64,000 nt of DNA from Bolinopsis microptera. Taxonomy: Eukaryota; Ctenophora; Tentaculata; Lobata; Bolinopsidae. The stretch is taken from contig NC_087078.1 in the NCBI RefSeq assembly GCF_026151205.1, positions 4,481,675 through 4,545,674 on the forward strand, in the 5' to 3' direction. The number at the start of each line of letters is the position of its first letter. The stretch's first letter is position 1. The notes beneath the pieces were generated by a model, which had not been told where the DNA came from, searched no databases, and worked only from the letters and a program-made list of their open reading frames with translations. Both the position numbers and the translations under genes were made by a program. Positions 46,531-59,100 of this stretch are shown piece after piece.

Positions 46531-47926
46531 CTTTCTTCAGAGGTCAAGAGGACTTGAAATGATTACGGTCAATTTTGACCATGTAAAATGGTCAAACATA
46601 TGTTGTACCAGGTACCTATGTACAAAACGGAAGCAAACCCATAAAATTAAGATATGTGGTTATATCTTGGGGTTGGTGTTATCATGGAATTTGTGATACT
46701 GTTATCTGAAGAGTAGTTCTAGAATTGCAACTCCCTAAATAGCCAATATCAGCTGTTTAGTGTACGGATGGTGTTTCCCTTAAATTCTTCTTATTTCTAA
46801 GCTTTCCTTTTAATTTTGAGGAATCGTTTAAAGCACTAGATACCTTATTGGACATAATCATCACGGACATTACTTTCACGCTGAAGACCTTAGCGTGAAT
46901 AATTATGTCCGTGAAAATAATGTCTGTTGCATTAAGGTCCGTGAATAATAAAGTCCGGTAATTATTTCCATTAATTTTAGTGTGTGTCCCTACATATGAG
47001 TAGATATGTGTGTAGCCGATTACTATATTAGCTTATTAGACATTAATATAATAGGACAAATATAATCACTCGTCAGTCACATTCACTCTGTATTCAATTT
47101 AGGGGGGGGGGGGGGGGGGGGGGGTCCACGTTAAAAAAAGTTAAAAAAGTTAAACTAATTAATGTTAAATTTCAAAATTCAGGCTTAGAAAGTTTAACTT
47201 TTTTAACATAAATTCAAATTTGGGTTGAAATTGCAATGGAGTGAATATTCTAGACTAGTTTACTTTTAGGTCATGCGTTGGTATTTTTGTTCATTAGTCA
47301 TTACATGTAGGAATATAGGAATGCCCATGACAAGAGTAAAACAGTCATATAACATAGGTACAACCGATAAATAATTGATACATTTGATCATTACAATAAT
47401 AAATTATAATTCATAGAAATATAAACAGCTGATTCATAAATAATTTTTTTTTAAACAACAGATTCCATTCACAGTGTCAACACTGAAAATAGGGCTATGA
47501 TAATCTATATCATTAAATCTAGTGATACTAATCGTAATGAATTAATAACTGAATAAAATTCTAATGATGTTTCATAAAAGTTATCGCTTACACAAAGAGT
47601 CACTGTGTCACGATATTATATTACAAAATTTAAAATAGTGTCTAATGATATTTCATAAAAGTTATCGCTCAAACAATGAGTCAATTTGTCACGATATTAT
47701 ATTACAAAGTTAAAAAGAGTCACGTCTAATGATGTTTCAATGTAAAAGTTATCGCTCAAACAATTTGTCAATATATTATATTACAAAATTAAAAAACAGT
47801 GTCAATGAAGTAAAAATTTTACAGGTGTTACTGTAATAACGTAAATAAAAGAACTTGAGGTTCTAATTTGAAGTTACTTATATCATTTAACCTGAATATA
47901 AAAGTCTATCATTAAAATAATTTTCA
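46531..47926. other. Non-coding repeats, including a poly-G hairpin and a ~90-bp triplicate
   Basis: 46845-46960 carries several TCCGTGAA/CGGACAT motifs also present at 53700-53790. 47102-47215 is a poly-G tract (47102-47124) followed by a TCCACGTTAAAAAA ... TTTTTTAACATAAATT inverted-repeat unit, related to 52065-52160. 47559-47812 holds three ~90-bp copies with AAAGTTATCGCT and ATATTATATTACAAA. Confidence 0.6.
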
Positions 47927-48140
47927 CTATAGTGCAGCCGAGTCCTTATCGTCGTTCATATATTTTAGAACTTCACTTGTAATACGATTAACATCATACG
48001 GTTGAGGAATCTTCATTATATCACGACATACATCATTATTCAGTAATGAAAATAGATGTTCCTCAATAATCTCTTCCTCGGACATTCCTGATGTCCCAAG
48101 ACTAGGGAGGCTACCTCTTATGGCCAAACAACTGGCTAAA
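47927..48140 (-). pseudogene. C-terminal part of a host gene separated by a LINE insertion
   Basis: The minus-strand frame after the target duplication reads CLAIRGSLPSLGTSGMSEEE and goes on to ITSEVLKYMNDDKDSAAL, stop at 47929-47927. It is in exactly the same frame as the segment at 50225-51690 once the LINE and one copy of the 11-bp duplication are discounted. That strongly suggests one exon cut in two. Confidence 0.7.
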
Positions 48141-50224
48141 AAAGCACAAATCCTTCAGTACTGATCCTGAGATCGCTGAACTGTCACTTGAACGCAAGCA
48201 GCTGATGATTGCGAATATGCAGAACAAATTCCCGACCAACAGGAAGCATGTCAAGACCAACATCAACCAGCTGAGACGTAAGATTACAAAGAGACTCAGA
48301 GATATCAACAACCGCAGTGCTGACACACTCGTCGAAGAGGTAAACAACACAGACGACGCCCGGAGATACTTTGGAGCCTCTAAGATACTCGCCAAAGGAT
48401 ATGTTAGACCAGCTCTAACCGTCCACAACCCTGCTGGGAATATCGCAGGTACTAATGAGGAGAAAGCGAGGATTATTAAGGAGTACTTTGAAGCTGAGTT
48501 CAACGACGCTGATGAGCCTACCCTTCCTGCCTTCCTTGACCCCCCATCTAGCCTTAACAGTCCCATCACCGTTGCAGAGATAGAGAGAGCCATCAGTAAA
48601 CTCAAGTCTGGTAAAGCAGTGGGTATTGATAAAGTTCCTGGCGAGGTCATGAAAGCCCTGAACAACCCCCTCCTTCATGAAGAGCTGGCTAATGTGTTCA
48701 ACGAGTCTTTCGAGAAAAACATTCACATTGAAGCAATAGGAGCAGGCATCCTCACACCACTGGCTAAGCCTGGTAAAACTCGTGGCCCAGTTAAGTCGAT
48801 ACGACCATTGCAATTGACCCTGCTGAATGTTTCTAGAAAGATCCTGTCACTGATAGTGCTAAACAGAATAGAGAGAGCTGTGGACAACTTCACCGGACCG
48901 TTCCAAGCTGCCTACAAAGCTGGCAGGAGCTGTGCCGACCTAGTTTGGGCACAGAGCATGCTCATATCTGTAGTAATGAAGAAGGAGTTTGAATGGAACA
49001 AAGTGAGTATCGACATGTCAGCTGCCTTCAATACCATCCGCAGAGGTACAACAATCAGACTACTAGAAGCTGCAGGATGCTCCAGAGACGACCTGAGGCT
49101 TGTACAATACCTCATGGCTAACACCACTCTAGTAGTCAGAGTGTGTTCTACTGACTCAGAGATGTTCTCTTTCAACATAGGAGCCTCCCAAGGAGACAGC
49201 ACAGCTGGTAAATTGTTTACCCTCAATCTAGCTGGAGCTGTAGTGCACATAAGAGCAGTCCTCCCCTCAAGACCCAACCCTCCTATAGCCGATAACCACA
49301 TGCCTCTTGAGTCCGGCTATTCAGACGATTTAGAGGAGATTGGTGAAGATATGGAGGAGTTACAGGATATCTTTCAGATCTCCAAGAATATTCTCAGTGA
49401 ATGGAGTCTCTTTGTCAATGACACAAAGACAAAGTTTACCAGAGTGTATTTAGAAGAAGTTGGTGCCTGTGACGAGTGGGATAATGAACTAAAGAACTAA
49501 GAGGAAAAGAGGAGTGGAGAAACGAGACGCTTCTTGGTACTAAGCTTGGATCAGAGCAGGATGTTACTAATATGTAGAATAAACAAAGCTAACTCTGCCT
49601 TCTGGTCATTTGACAAGCTGTGGTGTCATGGATCAGAGAGGAGTCAGATAACTGAGAAGAGAAAGATCAAACTCTACGACTCACTAGTAGTATCAGTGCT
49701 CCTGTACAACTGCTGCTGCTGGGCCGTACCTCAGCATGTTCTAGAGTCTGTAGATGTTCTTCAGAGGAAGCACCTCAAGCGCATCCTACACATATATTGG
49801 CCTAGCTCAATATCTAACAAGGCCCTCTACGCTCGTACCCAGACCAGGCCCCTTTCCGAGAGAGTGGAAAAGGCACGGTTGACAATGCTAGGTCATGTTC
49901 TACGCAGTGACAACGACACACCTGCCTACCAGTCTCTGTTATTTGCTACACTAGGATGTCAAACACTAAAGGGACGAGTGGGTAGACACAGGAGTAATTT
50001 GTATGATATTATTATGAAAAAGGACCTATTTAAGAGACAAATTTATTTTAAAAATGAAGATGATTTTACCAACTTAGTGAACTTAGCAAGAGATAGAGTA
50101 GAATGGAGGAGTTTATTTACTTTGAGACATATTGAACGAATGAGTCTTCGTAAGCGTAAATAGGCCAGCACTTTGCTGAGCCTCTTTAGGTGCTCTTTTG
50201 TTTATAGATGTTATTATATTATAT
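48141..50224 (+). mobile_element. 5'-truncated LINE with 11-bp target-site duplication, inserted in a coding exon
   Basis: Identical AACTGGCTAAA at 48130-48140 and 50225-50235 flank a 2,084-bp insert ending in an AT-rich tail (TGTTATTATATTATAT). The plus-strand frame 48205-49500 is a reverse transcriptase: KLKSGKAVGIDKVPGEV, SIDMSAAFNTIRRG (catalytic Asp), GASQGDSTAGKLFTL and GYSDDLEEI (YSDD box). The frame ends early and continues one base shifted (WRNETLLGTKLG) into 49534-50163, the C-terminal region with LGHVLRSDNDTPAYQ. No endonuclease domain. The clade is not certain. Confidence 0.85.
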
Positions 50225-51690
50225 AACTGGCTAAATGGCTCTTTAGATTATGAGAGCATCTATGTTTTGAAACAGAACTTCGATCTGGTTGTTTCACTTT
50301 CACACACCCCAATAGGTTCTTTACCTGCTTTAAGACTTCAGGGACTTCATTTTCAATATCTTCCGCGCTATCAATTACATTTAGATATTTCTTTGAATCC
50401 TGATTATTTTTTATTTCATTCAACGATCTATGCACAAGTTCCTCATCGTCACAACTTTTCAAATTGCTTGGACCTAGTGATCTAGTTAACTCTAGCATTA
50501 CCGCAATGTGGGAAATAAAGGCAAAAGAATGCTTCCCTGTCACATTTGCATGGACATAATTAGTAGACAGCTTTCCTTGTATTTTTGGAATAGATTGAAT
50601 AGTTTCCGATGACAAGATTGGTTTCACTCTAGCTATTGGGCATGGCTGATGCACAGTATTCTGCACCACATCATCTGTACTCTTTGTTCCATTCTGACAT
50701 TCCGGGGTAGGTAAAATACTCATCATCCGACGACGTCTTTTCTTAGATTTTAGTCTTAATACCCGCTCCATGGATCGCACAATTGATAACGTAGGACACC
50801 TGGATTTTTTTCCTCCGAAAATATTGTATATATTCTGTAGGCAAGCTTCCTCTAAAGAACACCCAAGTCTGAATAAAACCCGTTGAATTGCTTTGGCCTT
50901 GATAATCTGGCCAGGTACCATGTCGTTACACTTCCACAATTCAATTTCAAAATTCGTCCTGACCGTGCATCTATCTTTAATCGTTTCGGCATCGAACGCC
51001 TTTCTTCCGGATTTCTCCTTACAAAGTTTGTTTTTCGGCGTGGAAGTGCCATCTTCTGTGGCGAATCTTGTAGAAAGTTTGTTTAAAACAGTCTCTTTCT
51101 TCGCAATCACAGGCTTATCACCTTTTCCATCGTGTACTGGCAGTCTAATTGTACTCAGAGAACTTGTTGGAGGAGTATTTCTATAGTTCAATTTGTCCCG
51201 ATTTCCCTGCTGATTCTCATTCTTGATTGCAGTTCCACCTTCAATGAGTCGTGTAGACAACTTGTTAAGTGCTGTTTCCTTCTTTGAATTTAACACTTTC
51301 TTGCTGCTGTTTATCTTATCAACATCAATTGGTCGTCCAATTGTGAATTTAGAATTGTCTACTGTGGGAGTTCTCGTGGTTAAATTATCAGTGTTAGCCC
51401 GCAAATGCTCCTTCTTCTTCAGACCCGTCGATGAAGATTTATCCATAATCGTCAATTTGCTTTGCACCGTCGGTTTCTTAATCTTTGGAATCCTAAAAGT
51501 AGGGACAGCTCTCCTCTTGAATGAGTTGCTTGTTATTATCGCAGTAGTGATAACATCAGCAGATGATTCGTCTTCAGAATCATATTGAGTTCTAGGTTTT
51601 GATGAATCAGCAGCCCTTTTTGAAGTGTTGACAACAACTGATACGTCCTCAGTAGATGGTTCGGGTACAGGGAAATTACAGCTGGAGGAA
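50225..51690 (-). pseudogene. Host gene of unknown family, interrupted by the LINE (main part)
   Basis: The open frame runs from about 51690 to the LINE junction. Upstream of 51467 it continues (TQYDSEDESSADVITTAIIT), so no real start is seen; an acceptor near 51690 is likely. The protein is Ser/Thr/Lys-rich with repeated KKETxLNKLSTR motifs. A more ordered part follows (TNFEIELWKCNDMVPGQIIK ... RVLFRLGCSLEEACLQNIYN) and then a basic cluster (RLKSKKRRRRMMS). Composition suggests a nuclear protein. I do not recognise it. The LINE insertion adds a few foreign residues and a stop, so this allele would lack its last ~70 residues. Confidence 0.6.
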
Positions 51691-52064
51691 GCTCCGGAGT
51701 ATCAATACCTGATGATGTGTTCTCAGTAGATGGTTCGGGTACAGGGATTACAGCTACAGGAACCCTTCAAGCGAATGAGCGACTCTCCTGATGCCTTCGC
51801 TAAATTGCAACGTAAACATCTGTCGTATGTGAGACTTTCCATAACCCTTCCGCACTTACACCGCCAAGCCATATTCTTTTTTCGTATTATATGAATGATT
51901 ATATTAGTAAATTATACAATTATGTGTATATATAGATACTAGCTGTTTTTTTTTGTAGAGTTATCAAATCAGTTACAACTACAGAAAACAATTGCAAGAG
52001 CGAGGTACTAATAGTACTAAAGGTCAACACTCATAATTGAGTTTAATTTGGGTAATTATGTAAT

Positions 52065-52160
52065 TTATGTTAAAAAAGTTAAAAAAGTTAAAGTAATTAA
52101 TGTTAAATTCCAAAATCTCGATCTTAGAATTTAACTTTTTTAACGTGGACCCCCCCCCCC
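52065..52160 (-). repeat. Second copy of the TCCACGTTAAAAAA hairpin repeat with C-tract
   Basis: Reverse-oriented relative of 47102-47215. It ends GTTAAAAAAGTTAAAAAAGT on one side and AACTTTTTTAACGTGGA plus an 11-bp C tract on the other. Confidence 0.75.
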
Positions 52161-52191
52161 AATTTACATAACAATAAGTTAAAGTACTTAA

Positions 52192-53542
52192 GGGGGGGGG
52201 GGGGGGGGGGGGCCAATGGATATTTTTTTGCGAAACTTGATTTCGAGATAGCAGTTGACCAACAAACTAAGACCAGTGACCGAACTTTTGAGGGGGTCCC
52301 GGACCCCAACCGCCAAACGGTGCCCGCGGGGCAGCCACGCCCATATTTGGTCCAAATTAGGCCCAATTTAGCCAAATACCCTGAACATGCCCAAAACCCA
52401 AATTTTAGGTGCTCTACTTGTAGCTAGTGGTCTCCTGAACTCGTATATGAAATTTCATCAAGATTGGACAAAAAATGACTGAGTTATGAGCCAAAAACCA
52501 TATGCCCATATTTGGGCATACGCACCAAATTTGGTAGATTTCGTCCCATAAATTGGTCAAATATCAATATTTTCCACTGAAACTTACTTTATATGAAAGG
52601 TAAGCCTAAACTACATATTCTCTGTAAGTTATAGCTTTATATCTGTTTAAATGTGGATACTAAGGCGAAAAGACCACAAAAAAAGAACTAAATTGCCCAT
52701 ATTATATCTTGGTTCGCGATATTCGCGGAATTGATCTCATTAAAATTGTAACAACTCGATCAGTTTTCAAAATTTTTCGGAATCGACTCGAAATCGTATT
52801 TCCACCTTAGTTTGAGAACAAATTTTTGATTAAGGCCTCAAAAAAAATTTGGCGGCCAAATTCTGAATTTCTCCGGGAAAATTTTGGAATTTGGCCGCCA
52901 ATTTTTTTTGGAGGCCTAAATCAAAAATCTGTTCTCAAACTAAGGTGGAAATGCGATTTCGAGTCGATTCCAAAAATTTTATGGAAAAATTTTGAAAACT
53001 GATCGAGTTGTTGCAATTTTAATGAGATCAATTCCGCGAATATCGCGAACCAAGATATGGGCAATTTAGTTCATTTTTTGTGGTCTTTTCGCCTTAGTAT
53101 CCACATTTAAACAGATATAAAGCTATAACTTACAGAGAATATGTAGTTTAGGCTTACCTTTCATATAAAGTAAGTTTCAGTGGAAAATATTGATATTTGA
53201 CCAATTTATGGGACGAAAACTACCAAATTTGGTGCGTATGCCCAAATATGGGCATATGGTTTTTGGCTCATAACTCAGTCATTTTTTGTCCAATCTTGAT
53301 GAAATTTCATATACGAGTTCAGGAGACTACTAGCTACAAGTAGAGCACCTAAAATTTGGGTTTTGGGCATGTTCAGGGTATTTGGCTAAATTGGGCCTAA
53401 TTTGGACCGAATATGGGAGTGGCTGCCCCGCGGGCACCGTTTGGCGGTTGGGGTCCGGGACGCCCTCAAAAGTTTGGTCACTGGTTCTAGTTTGTTGGTC
53501 AACTGCTATCTCGAAATCAAGTTTCACAAAAAAATATCCATT

Positions 53543-53585
<43 letters not shown>
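52192..53585. mobile_element. 1.4-kb giant foldback element with poly-G/poly-C ends and TTAA flanks
   Basis: The left half (G21 tract, then CCAATGGATATTTTTTTGCG ...) is mirrored by the right half (... AAATATCCATTGG then a 41-bp C tract) almost base for base over about 680 bp. The loop is roughly 20-25 nt, near 52885 (GAATTTCTCCGGGAAAATTT). TTAA occurs at both borders (52188-52191, 53586-53589), the target preference of piggyBac and Kolobok. No transposase ORF, so non-autonomous. Transcription through it would yield a long hairpin RNA. Confidence 0.9.
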
Positions 53586-54069
53586 TTAAGTTATAACACC
53601 ATGATCACTATGACTTTGGTTCGAGTTCAGAAAAAGAGTAAAACACTTATTAAAAAATTACCAAAAATTTCACAGTTTTTTGGACATTTTTGGGCGGTCA
53701 TGAGCGTGAATACTAAATAATTATGTCCGTGAAAAATTTGGTCCGTGAAAAACTTGTCCGTGCCAATTATGTCCGATAAGGTAGTCTACTTTATTACTAG
53801 CCAAGTTCAAAACTAGAATTCAACCTTAAAATAAACCAATTTATTGGTTTATTTTAAACCAGTTAAAGATAATAATAATATGTTTTGCTGAAACTACATA
53901 CAGTATTATATAGCAACAATATACGATGTATTGTTGGTATAATTTTATATGTAATATTATTTTACCAAGAGTTATCACGGGAACGGGGTTGGGTAATATT
54001 CTATTGGTGTTATACTGAAATATCATGGCAGGATAAACTCTCGTAACCTGAAATCCTGGCTTAGTCCCA

Positions 54070-54175
54070 GGGGATGCTAAAAACAGTAAATACCTTATCT
54101 CTCCAGTCTGTATCCACTGTTTGGGGATGCTAAAAACAGTAAATACCTTATCTCTCCAGTCTGTATCCACTGTTT
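54070..54175 (-). repeat. 53-bp duplication of the GH47 exon end with its 5' splice site
   Basis: Two 53-bp copies (54070-54122, 54123-54175). Each contains the exon end GGAGAGATAAG and the donor GTATTTACTG on the minus strand. Only the upstream donor (exon end 54147) keeps the frame. Confidence 0.93.
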
Positions 54176-54962
54176 GAGCAGGTACTCGTAGTAACTGTCA
54201 CCTCGAGCTCCCAGCGTCAGCGTTCCTGGAACATTGCTCATTATTATTTATTAGTAGTAGTGTGTATCTACTAACTAGAGCTGGCCGCTTCACAGTTTTA
54301 TAGAGCAAATGTTTCATTAAAACCAATATAATATATCGAGCCTATCGAGCCTTATTGCAGAGCTTTTCCTTGACAGAGTGTAGGTAAGTTAGTAAGTAGT
54401 ACCTGTCTATAAAGCACAGACCCAGGTACCAGCCTCCCTTATGGACTGAGCACTACAGCACTACTAGTAGTGACTACTACAGCACTACTACACCACGTCA
54501 TATTTAAGTGTTCATTAAAACCGCAGATTTAGATATTTTACTATAATATTCGTGTCCAAAGTTCGCATTTTATTGTTTTAATGCTCCAAAATTGTGCAGC
54601 TGTTGATACTGTCTTAAAGATCAATGGAAAGAAAATAGCTACAGGTTACTAATTGCAATAAATGGGGAAATGGGCGGTTTCCAGACTCCTTATTTCGACG
54701 GTGATGTAACCTGCGAGGCTGTGATGTAACCTGTAAACATATTCCAGGAAGGTATTTTAACTAATCTGTCTATTTAAGACAGATCCGGCTATTGACGGCA
54801 GACAACTTTAGACACAAACCTGATGTTTTAGTTTAGAAGACACAAATGTAATAATAATATCTAACCTGATGTTTTGCCGCTGTTGACATCCACATAGATC
54901 CTTGGTAAATGATCAGCAGGTACTTTGTTCAGAACTGTAGACATAGCTCGATCAGTTGCCTC
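54147..54962 (-). CDS. MAN1B1-like: GH47 alpha-mannosidase, two upstream exons (gene continues beyond the right edge)
   Basis: Exons 54962-54866 and 54225-54147 precede the four exons at 37774-39397. Phases match: the first ends after one base of a Gly codon and the second after two bases of the codon completed at 39397. The second encodes [25 protein letters not shown], where [15 protein letters not shown] is a diagnostic GH47 motif containing a catalytic Asp. The first encodes [17 protein letters not shown], matching the family's 'P-x-F-I-N-x-x-S-G' region. The N-terminal half of the catalytic domain and the membrane anchor are not visible left of the satellite. They should lie beyond 64000, so an intron would contain the satellite. 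The acceptor of the first exon is the innermost copy of a 28-bp array. Confidence 0.88.
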
Positions 54963-55523
54963 CTGAAATTATAACTCGGTCAGTTGCCTCCTGAAATTAT
55001 AGCTCGATCAGTTGCCTCCTGAAATTATAACTCGGTCAGTTGCCTCCTGAAATTATAGCTCGATCAGTTGCCTCCTGAAATTATAGCTCGGTCCAGTTGC
55101 CTCCTGAAATTATAGCTCGATCAGTTGCCTCCTGAAATTATAGCTCGGTCAGTTGCCTCCTGAAATTATAGCTCGGTCAGTTGCCTCCTGAAATTATAGC
55201 TCGGTCAGTTGCCTCCTGAAATTATAGCTCGGTCAGTTGCCTCCTGAAATTATAGCTCGGTCAGTTGCCTCCAGAAATTATAACTCGGTCAGTTGCCTCC
55301 TGAAATTATAGCTCGGTCAGTTGCCTCCTGAAATTATAGCTCGGTCAGTTGCCTCCTGAAATTATAGATCGGTCAGTTGCCTCCTGAAATTATAGATCGG
55401 TCAGTTGCCTCCTGAAATTATAGCTCGGTCAGTTGCCTCCTGAAATTATAGATCGGTCAGTTGCCTCCTGAAATTATAGATCGGTCAGTTACCTCCTGAA
55501 ATCATAGCTCGGTCAGTTACCTC
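54950..55523 (-). repeat. 28-bp array of about 21 copies of a GH47 3' splice site
   Basis: Each unit, read on the minus strand, contains TATAATTTCAG|GAGGCAACTG, i.e. branch/polypyrimidine-like sequence, acceptor and the first 14-17 nt of the exon. The exon actually used in frame starts at 54962. Confidence 0.95.
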
Positions 55524-56102
55524 TAAAACTACTATATGTATATAGTGTGTAGTGTGTACACTGACTTGATTAATAGATCCAGTGTCTCAGCTAAAGAGGG
55601 TGAATGAACCCGCATATAATTATAGTGCTGTGTACCAGGGACAAAGTGTGGCACTTGGATCAACACTGTCATTATATGGGGGGGGGGGGGGGGGGGGGGG
55701 GGGGTGCGCCCTCACAAATTAACAGACATTATAATAAGCAATTCGTGAAACATGCAGATGGTACGAAGTTATTCCAAAAAAAGGTGTTCTTCGTTATATT
55801 ATCTTTATATGAAGGGTTTGCTAATACTACAATATGTATTTGGAGTATTTCATAGCTCTGCTAAATTAATTGCAGCCAGGAACTACTACTAATTGAATCT
55901 GCGTACTGCTACAAGTGTGTAACTAGATTACACTCTGTGTGTGTCAACTGACGTTACACAAACATTGGGTGTTTACACAGATTTATTGACTCAATAGTAT
56001 TAAGACACATAAAATAGAGAAGTTATTTTTTTCTAAAAGAAGAGTAATTTATTAAATTAGTAAAATTAAGATTTAGTCCGCACTGCGGGAATGCCTCTAG
56101 AT
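55524..56102. other. Spacer between the splice-site array and the satellite
   Basis: Poly-G tract at 55678-55704. No exon of the GH47 gene could be recognised. Confidence 0.4.
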
Positions 56103-59100
56103 ACCTCCCAGTATCTTGCTACCTCCCAGTATCTTGCTACCTCCCAGTATCTTGCTACCTCCCAGTATCTTGCTACCTCCCAGTATCTTGCTACCTCCCA
56201 GTACCTTGCTACCTCCCAGTATCTTGCTACCTCCCAGTATCTTGCTACCTCCCAGTATCTTGCTACCTCCCAGTATCTTGCTACCTCCCAGTATCTTGCT
56301 ACCTCCCAGTATCTTGCTACCTCCCAGTATCTTGCTACCTCCCAGTATCTTGCTACCTCCCAGTATCTTGCTACCTCCCAGTATCTTGCTACCTCCCAGT
56401 ATCTTGCTACCTCCCAGTATCTTGCAGTATCCAGTATCTTGCTACCTCCCAGTATCTTGCTACCTCCCAGTATCTTGCTACCTCCCAGTACCTTGCTACC
56501 TCCCAGTACCTTGCTACCTCCCAGTATCTTGCTATCTCCCAGTATCTTGCTACCTCCCAGTATCTTGCTACCTCCCAGTATCTTGCTACCTCCCAGTATC
56601 TTGCTACCTCCCAGTATCTTGCTACCTCCCAGTATCTTGCTACCTCCCAGTATCTTGCTACCTCCCAGTATCTTGCTACCTCCCAGTATCTTGCTACCTC
56701 CCAGTACCTTCCTACCTCCCAGTATCTTGCTACCTCCCAGTATCTTGCTACCTCCCAGTATCTTGCTACCTCCCAGTATCTTGCTATCTCCCAGTATCTT
56801 GCTACCTCCCAGTATCTTGCTACCTCCCAGTATCTTGCTACCTCCCAGTATCTTGCTATCTCCCAGTATCTTGCTACCTCCCAGTATCTTGCTACCTACC
56901 AGTATCTTGCTACCTCACAGTATCTTGCTACCTCCCAGTATCTTGCTACCTCCCAGTATCTTGCAGTATCCAGTATCTTGCTACCTCCCAGTATCTTGCT
57001 ACCTCCCAGTATCTTGCTACCTCCCAGTATCTTGCTACCACCCAGTATCTTGCTACCTCCCAGTATCTTGCTACCTCACAGTATCTTGCTACCTCGCAGT
57101 ATCTTGCTACCTCCCAGTATCTTGCTACCTCCCAGTATCTTGCTACCTCGCAGTATCTTGCTACCTCCCAGTATCTTGCTACCTCCCAGTATCTTGCTAC
57201 CTCCCAGTATCTTGCTACCTCCCAGTACCTTGCTACCTCCCAGTATCTTGCTACCTCCCAGTACCTTGCTACCTCCCAGTATCTTGCTACCTCCCAGTAT
57301 CTTGCTACCTCCCAGTATCTTGCTACCTCCCAGTATCTTGCTACCTCCCAGTATCTTGCTACCTCCCAGTATCTTGCTATCTCCCAGTATCTTGCTACCT
57401 CCCAGTATCTTGCTACCTCCCAGTATCTTGCTACCTCCCAGTATCTTGCTACCTCCCAGTATCTTGCTATCTCCCAGTATCTTGCTACCTCCCAGTATCT
57501 TGCTACCTCCCAGTATCTTGCTACCTCCCAGTATCTTGCTATCTCCCAGTATCTTGCTACCTCCCAGTATCTTGCTACCTCTCAGTATCTTGCTATCTCC
57601 CAGTATCTTGCTACCTCCCAGTATCTTGCTATCTCCCAGTATCTTGCAGTATCCAGTATCTTGCTACCTCCCAGTATCTTGCTACCTCCCAGTATCTTGC
57701 TATCTCCCAGTATCTTGCTACCTCCCAGTATCTTGCTACCTCCCAGTATCTTGCTACCTCCCAGTATCTTGCTACCTCCCAGTATCTTGCTACCTCCCAG
57801 TATCTTGCTACCTCCCAGTATCTTGCTATCTCCCAGTATCTTGCTACCTCCCAGTATCTTGCTACCTCCCAGTATCTTGCTACCTCCCAGTATCTTGCTA
57901 CCTCCCAGTATCTTGCTATCTCCCAGTATCTTGCTACCTCCCAGTATCTAGCTACCTCCCAGTATCTTGCTACCTCCCAGTATCTTGCTACCTCCCAGTA
58001 TCTTGCTACCTCCCAGTATCTTGCTACCTCCCAGTATCTTGCTACCTCCCAGTATCTTGCTACCTCCCAGTATCTTGCTACCTCCCAGTATCTTGCTACC
58101 TCCCAGTATCTTGCTACCTCCCAGTTTCTTCCTACCTCCCAGTATCTTGCTACCTCCCAGTATCTTGCTACCTCCCAGTACCTTGCTACCTCCCAGTATC
58201 ATGCTACCTCCCAGTATCTTGCTACCTCCCAGTATCTTGCTACCTCCCAGTATCTTGCTACCTCCCAGTTTCTTCCTACCTCCCAGTATCTTGCTACCTC
58301 CCAGTATCTTGCTACCTCCCAGTATCTTGCTACCTCCCAGTATCTTGCTACCTCCCAGTATCTTGCTACCTCCCAGTATCTTGCTACCTCCCAGTATCTT
58401 GCTACCTCCCAGTATCTTGCTACCTCCCAGTACCTTCCTACCTCCCAGTATCTTGCTACCTCCCAGTATCTTGCTACCTCCCAGTATCTTGCTACCTCCC
58501 AGTATCTTGCTATCTCCCAGTATCTTGCTACCTCCCAGTATCTTGCTACCTCCCAGTATCTTGCTACCTCCCAGTATCTTGCTATCTCCCAGTATCTTGC
58601 TACCTCCCAGTATCTTGCTACCTCCCAGTATCTTGCTACCTCACAGTATCTTGCTACCTCCCAGTATCTTGCTACCTCCCAGTATCTTGCAGTATCCAGT
58701 ATCTTGCTACCTCCCAGTATCTTGCTACCTCCCAGTATCTTGCTACCTCCCAGTATCTTGCTACCACCCAGTATCTTGCTACCTCCCAGTATCTTGCTAC
58801 CTCCCAGTATCTTGCTACCTCGCAGTATCTTGCTACCTCCCAGTATCTTGCTACCTCCCAGTATCTTGCTACCTCGCAGTATCTTGCTACCTCCCAGTAT
58901 CTTGCTACCTCCCAGTATCTTGCTACCTCCCAGTATCTTGCTACCTCCCAGTATCTTGCTACCTCCCAGTATCTTGCTACCTCCCAGTACCTTCCTACCT
59001 CCCAGTATCTTGCTACCTCCCAGTATCTTGCTACCTCCCAGTATCTTGCTACCTCCCAGTATCTTGCTATCTCCCAGTATCTTGCTACCTCCCAGTATCT

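Noticed and set aside
48111-49301. Minus-strand ORFs over the LINE
   Set aside because: Antisense shadows of the LINE reverse-transcriptase frame.
52124-53720. Two similar ORFs at both ends of the foldback (MAKLGLIWT...)
   Set aside because: They are the same arm of the inverted repeat read from each side, running into the poly-G/poly-C tips.
56116-57951. 611-codon open frame in the satellite
   Set aside because: It is an 18-bp tandem repeat with no stop in frame; several frames on both strands are open. No start context, no domain.
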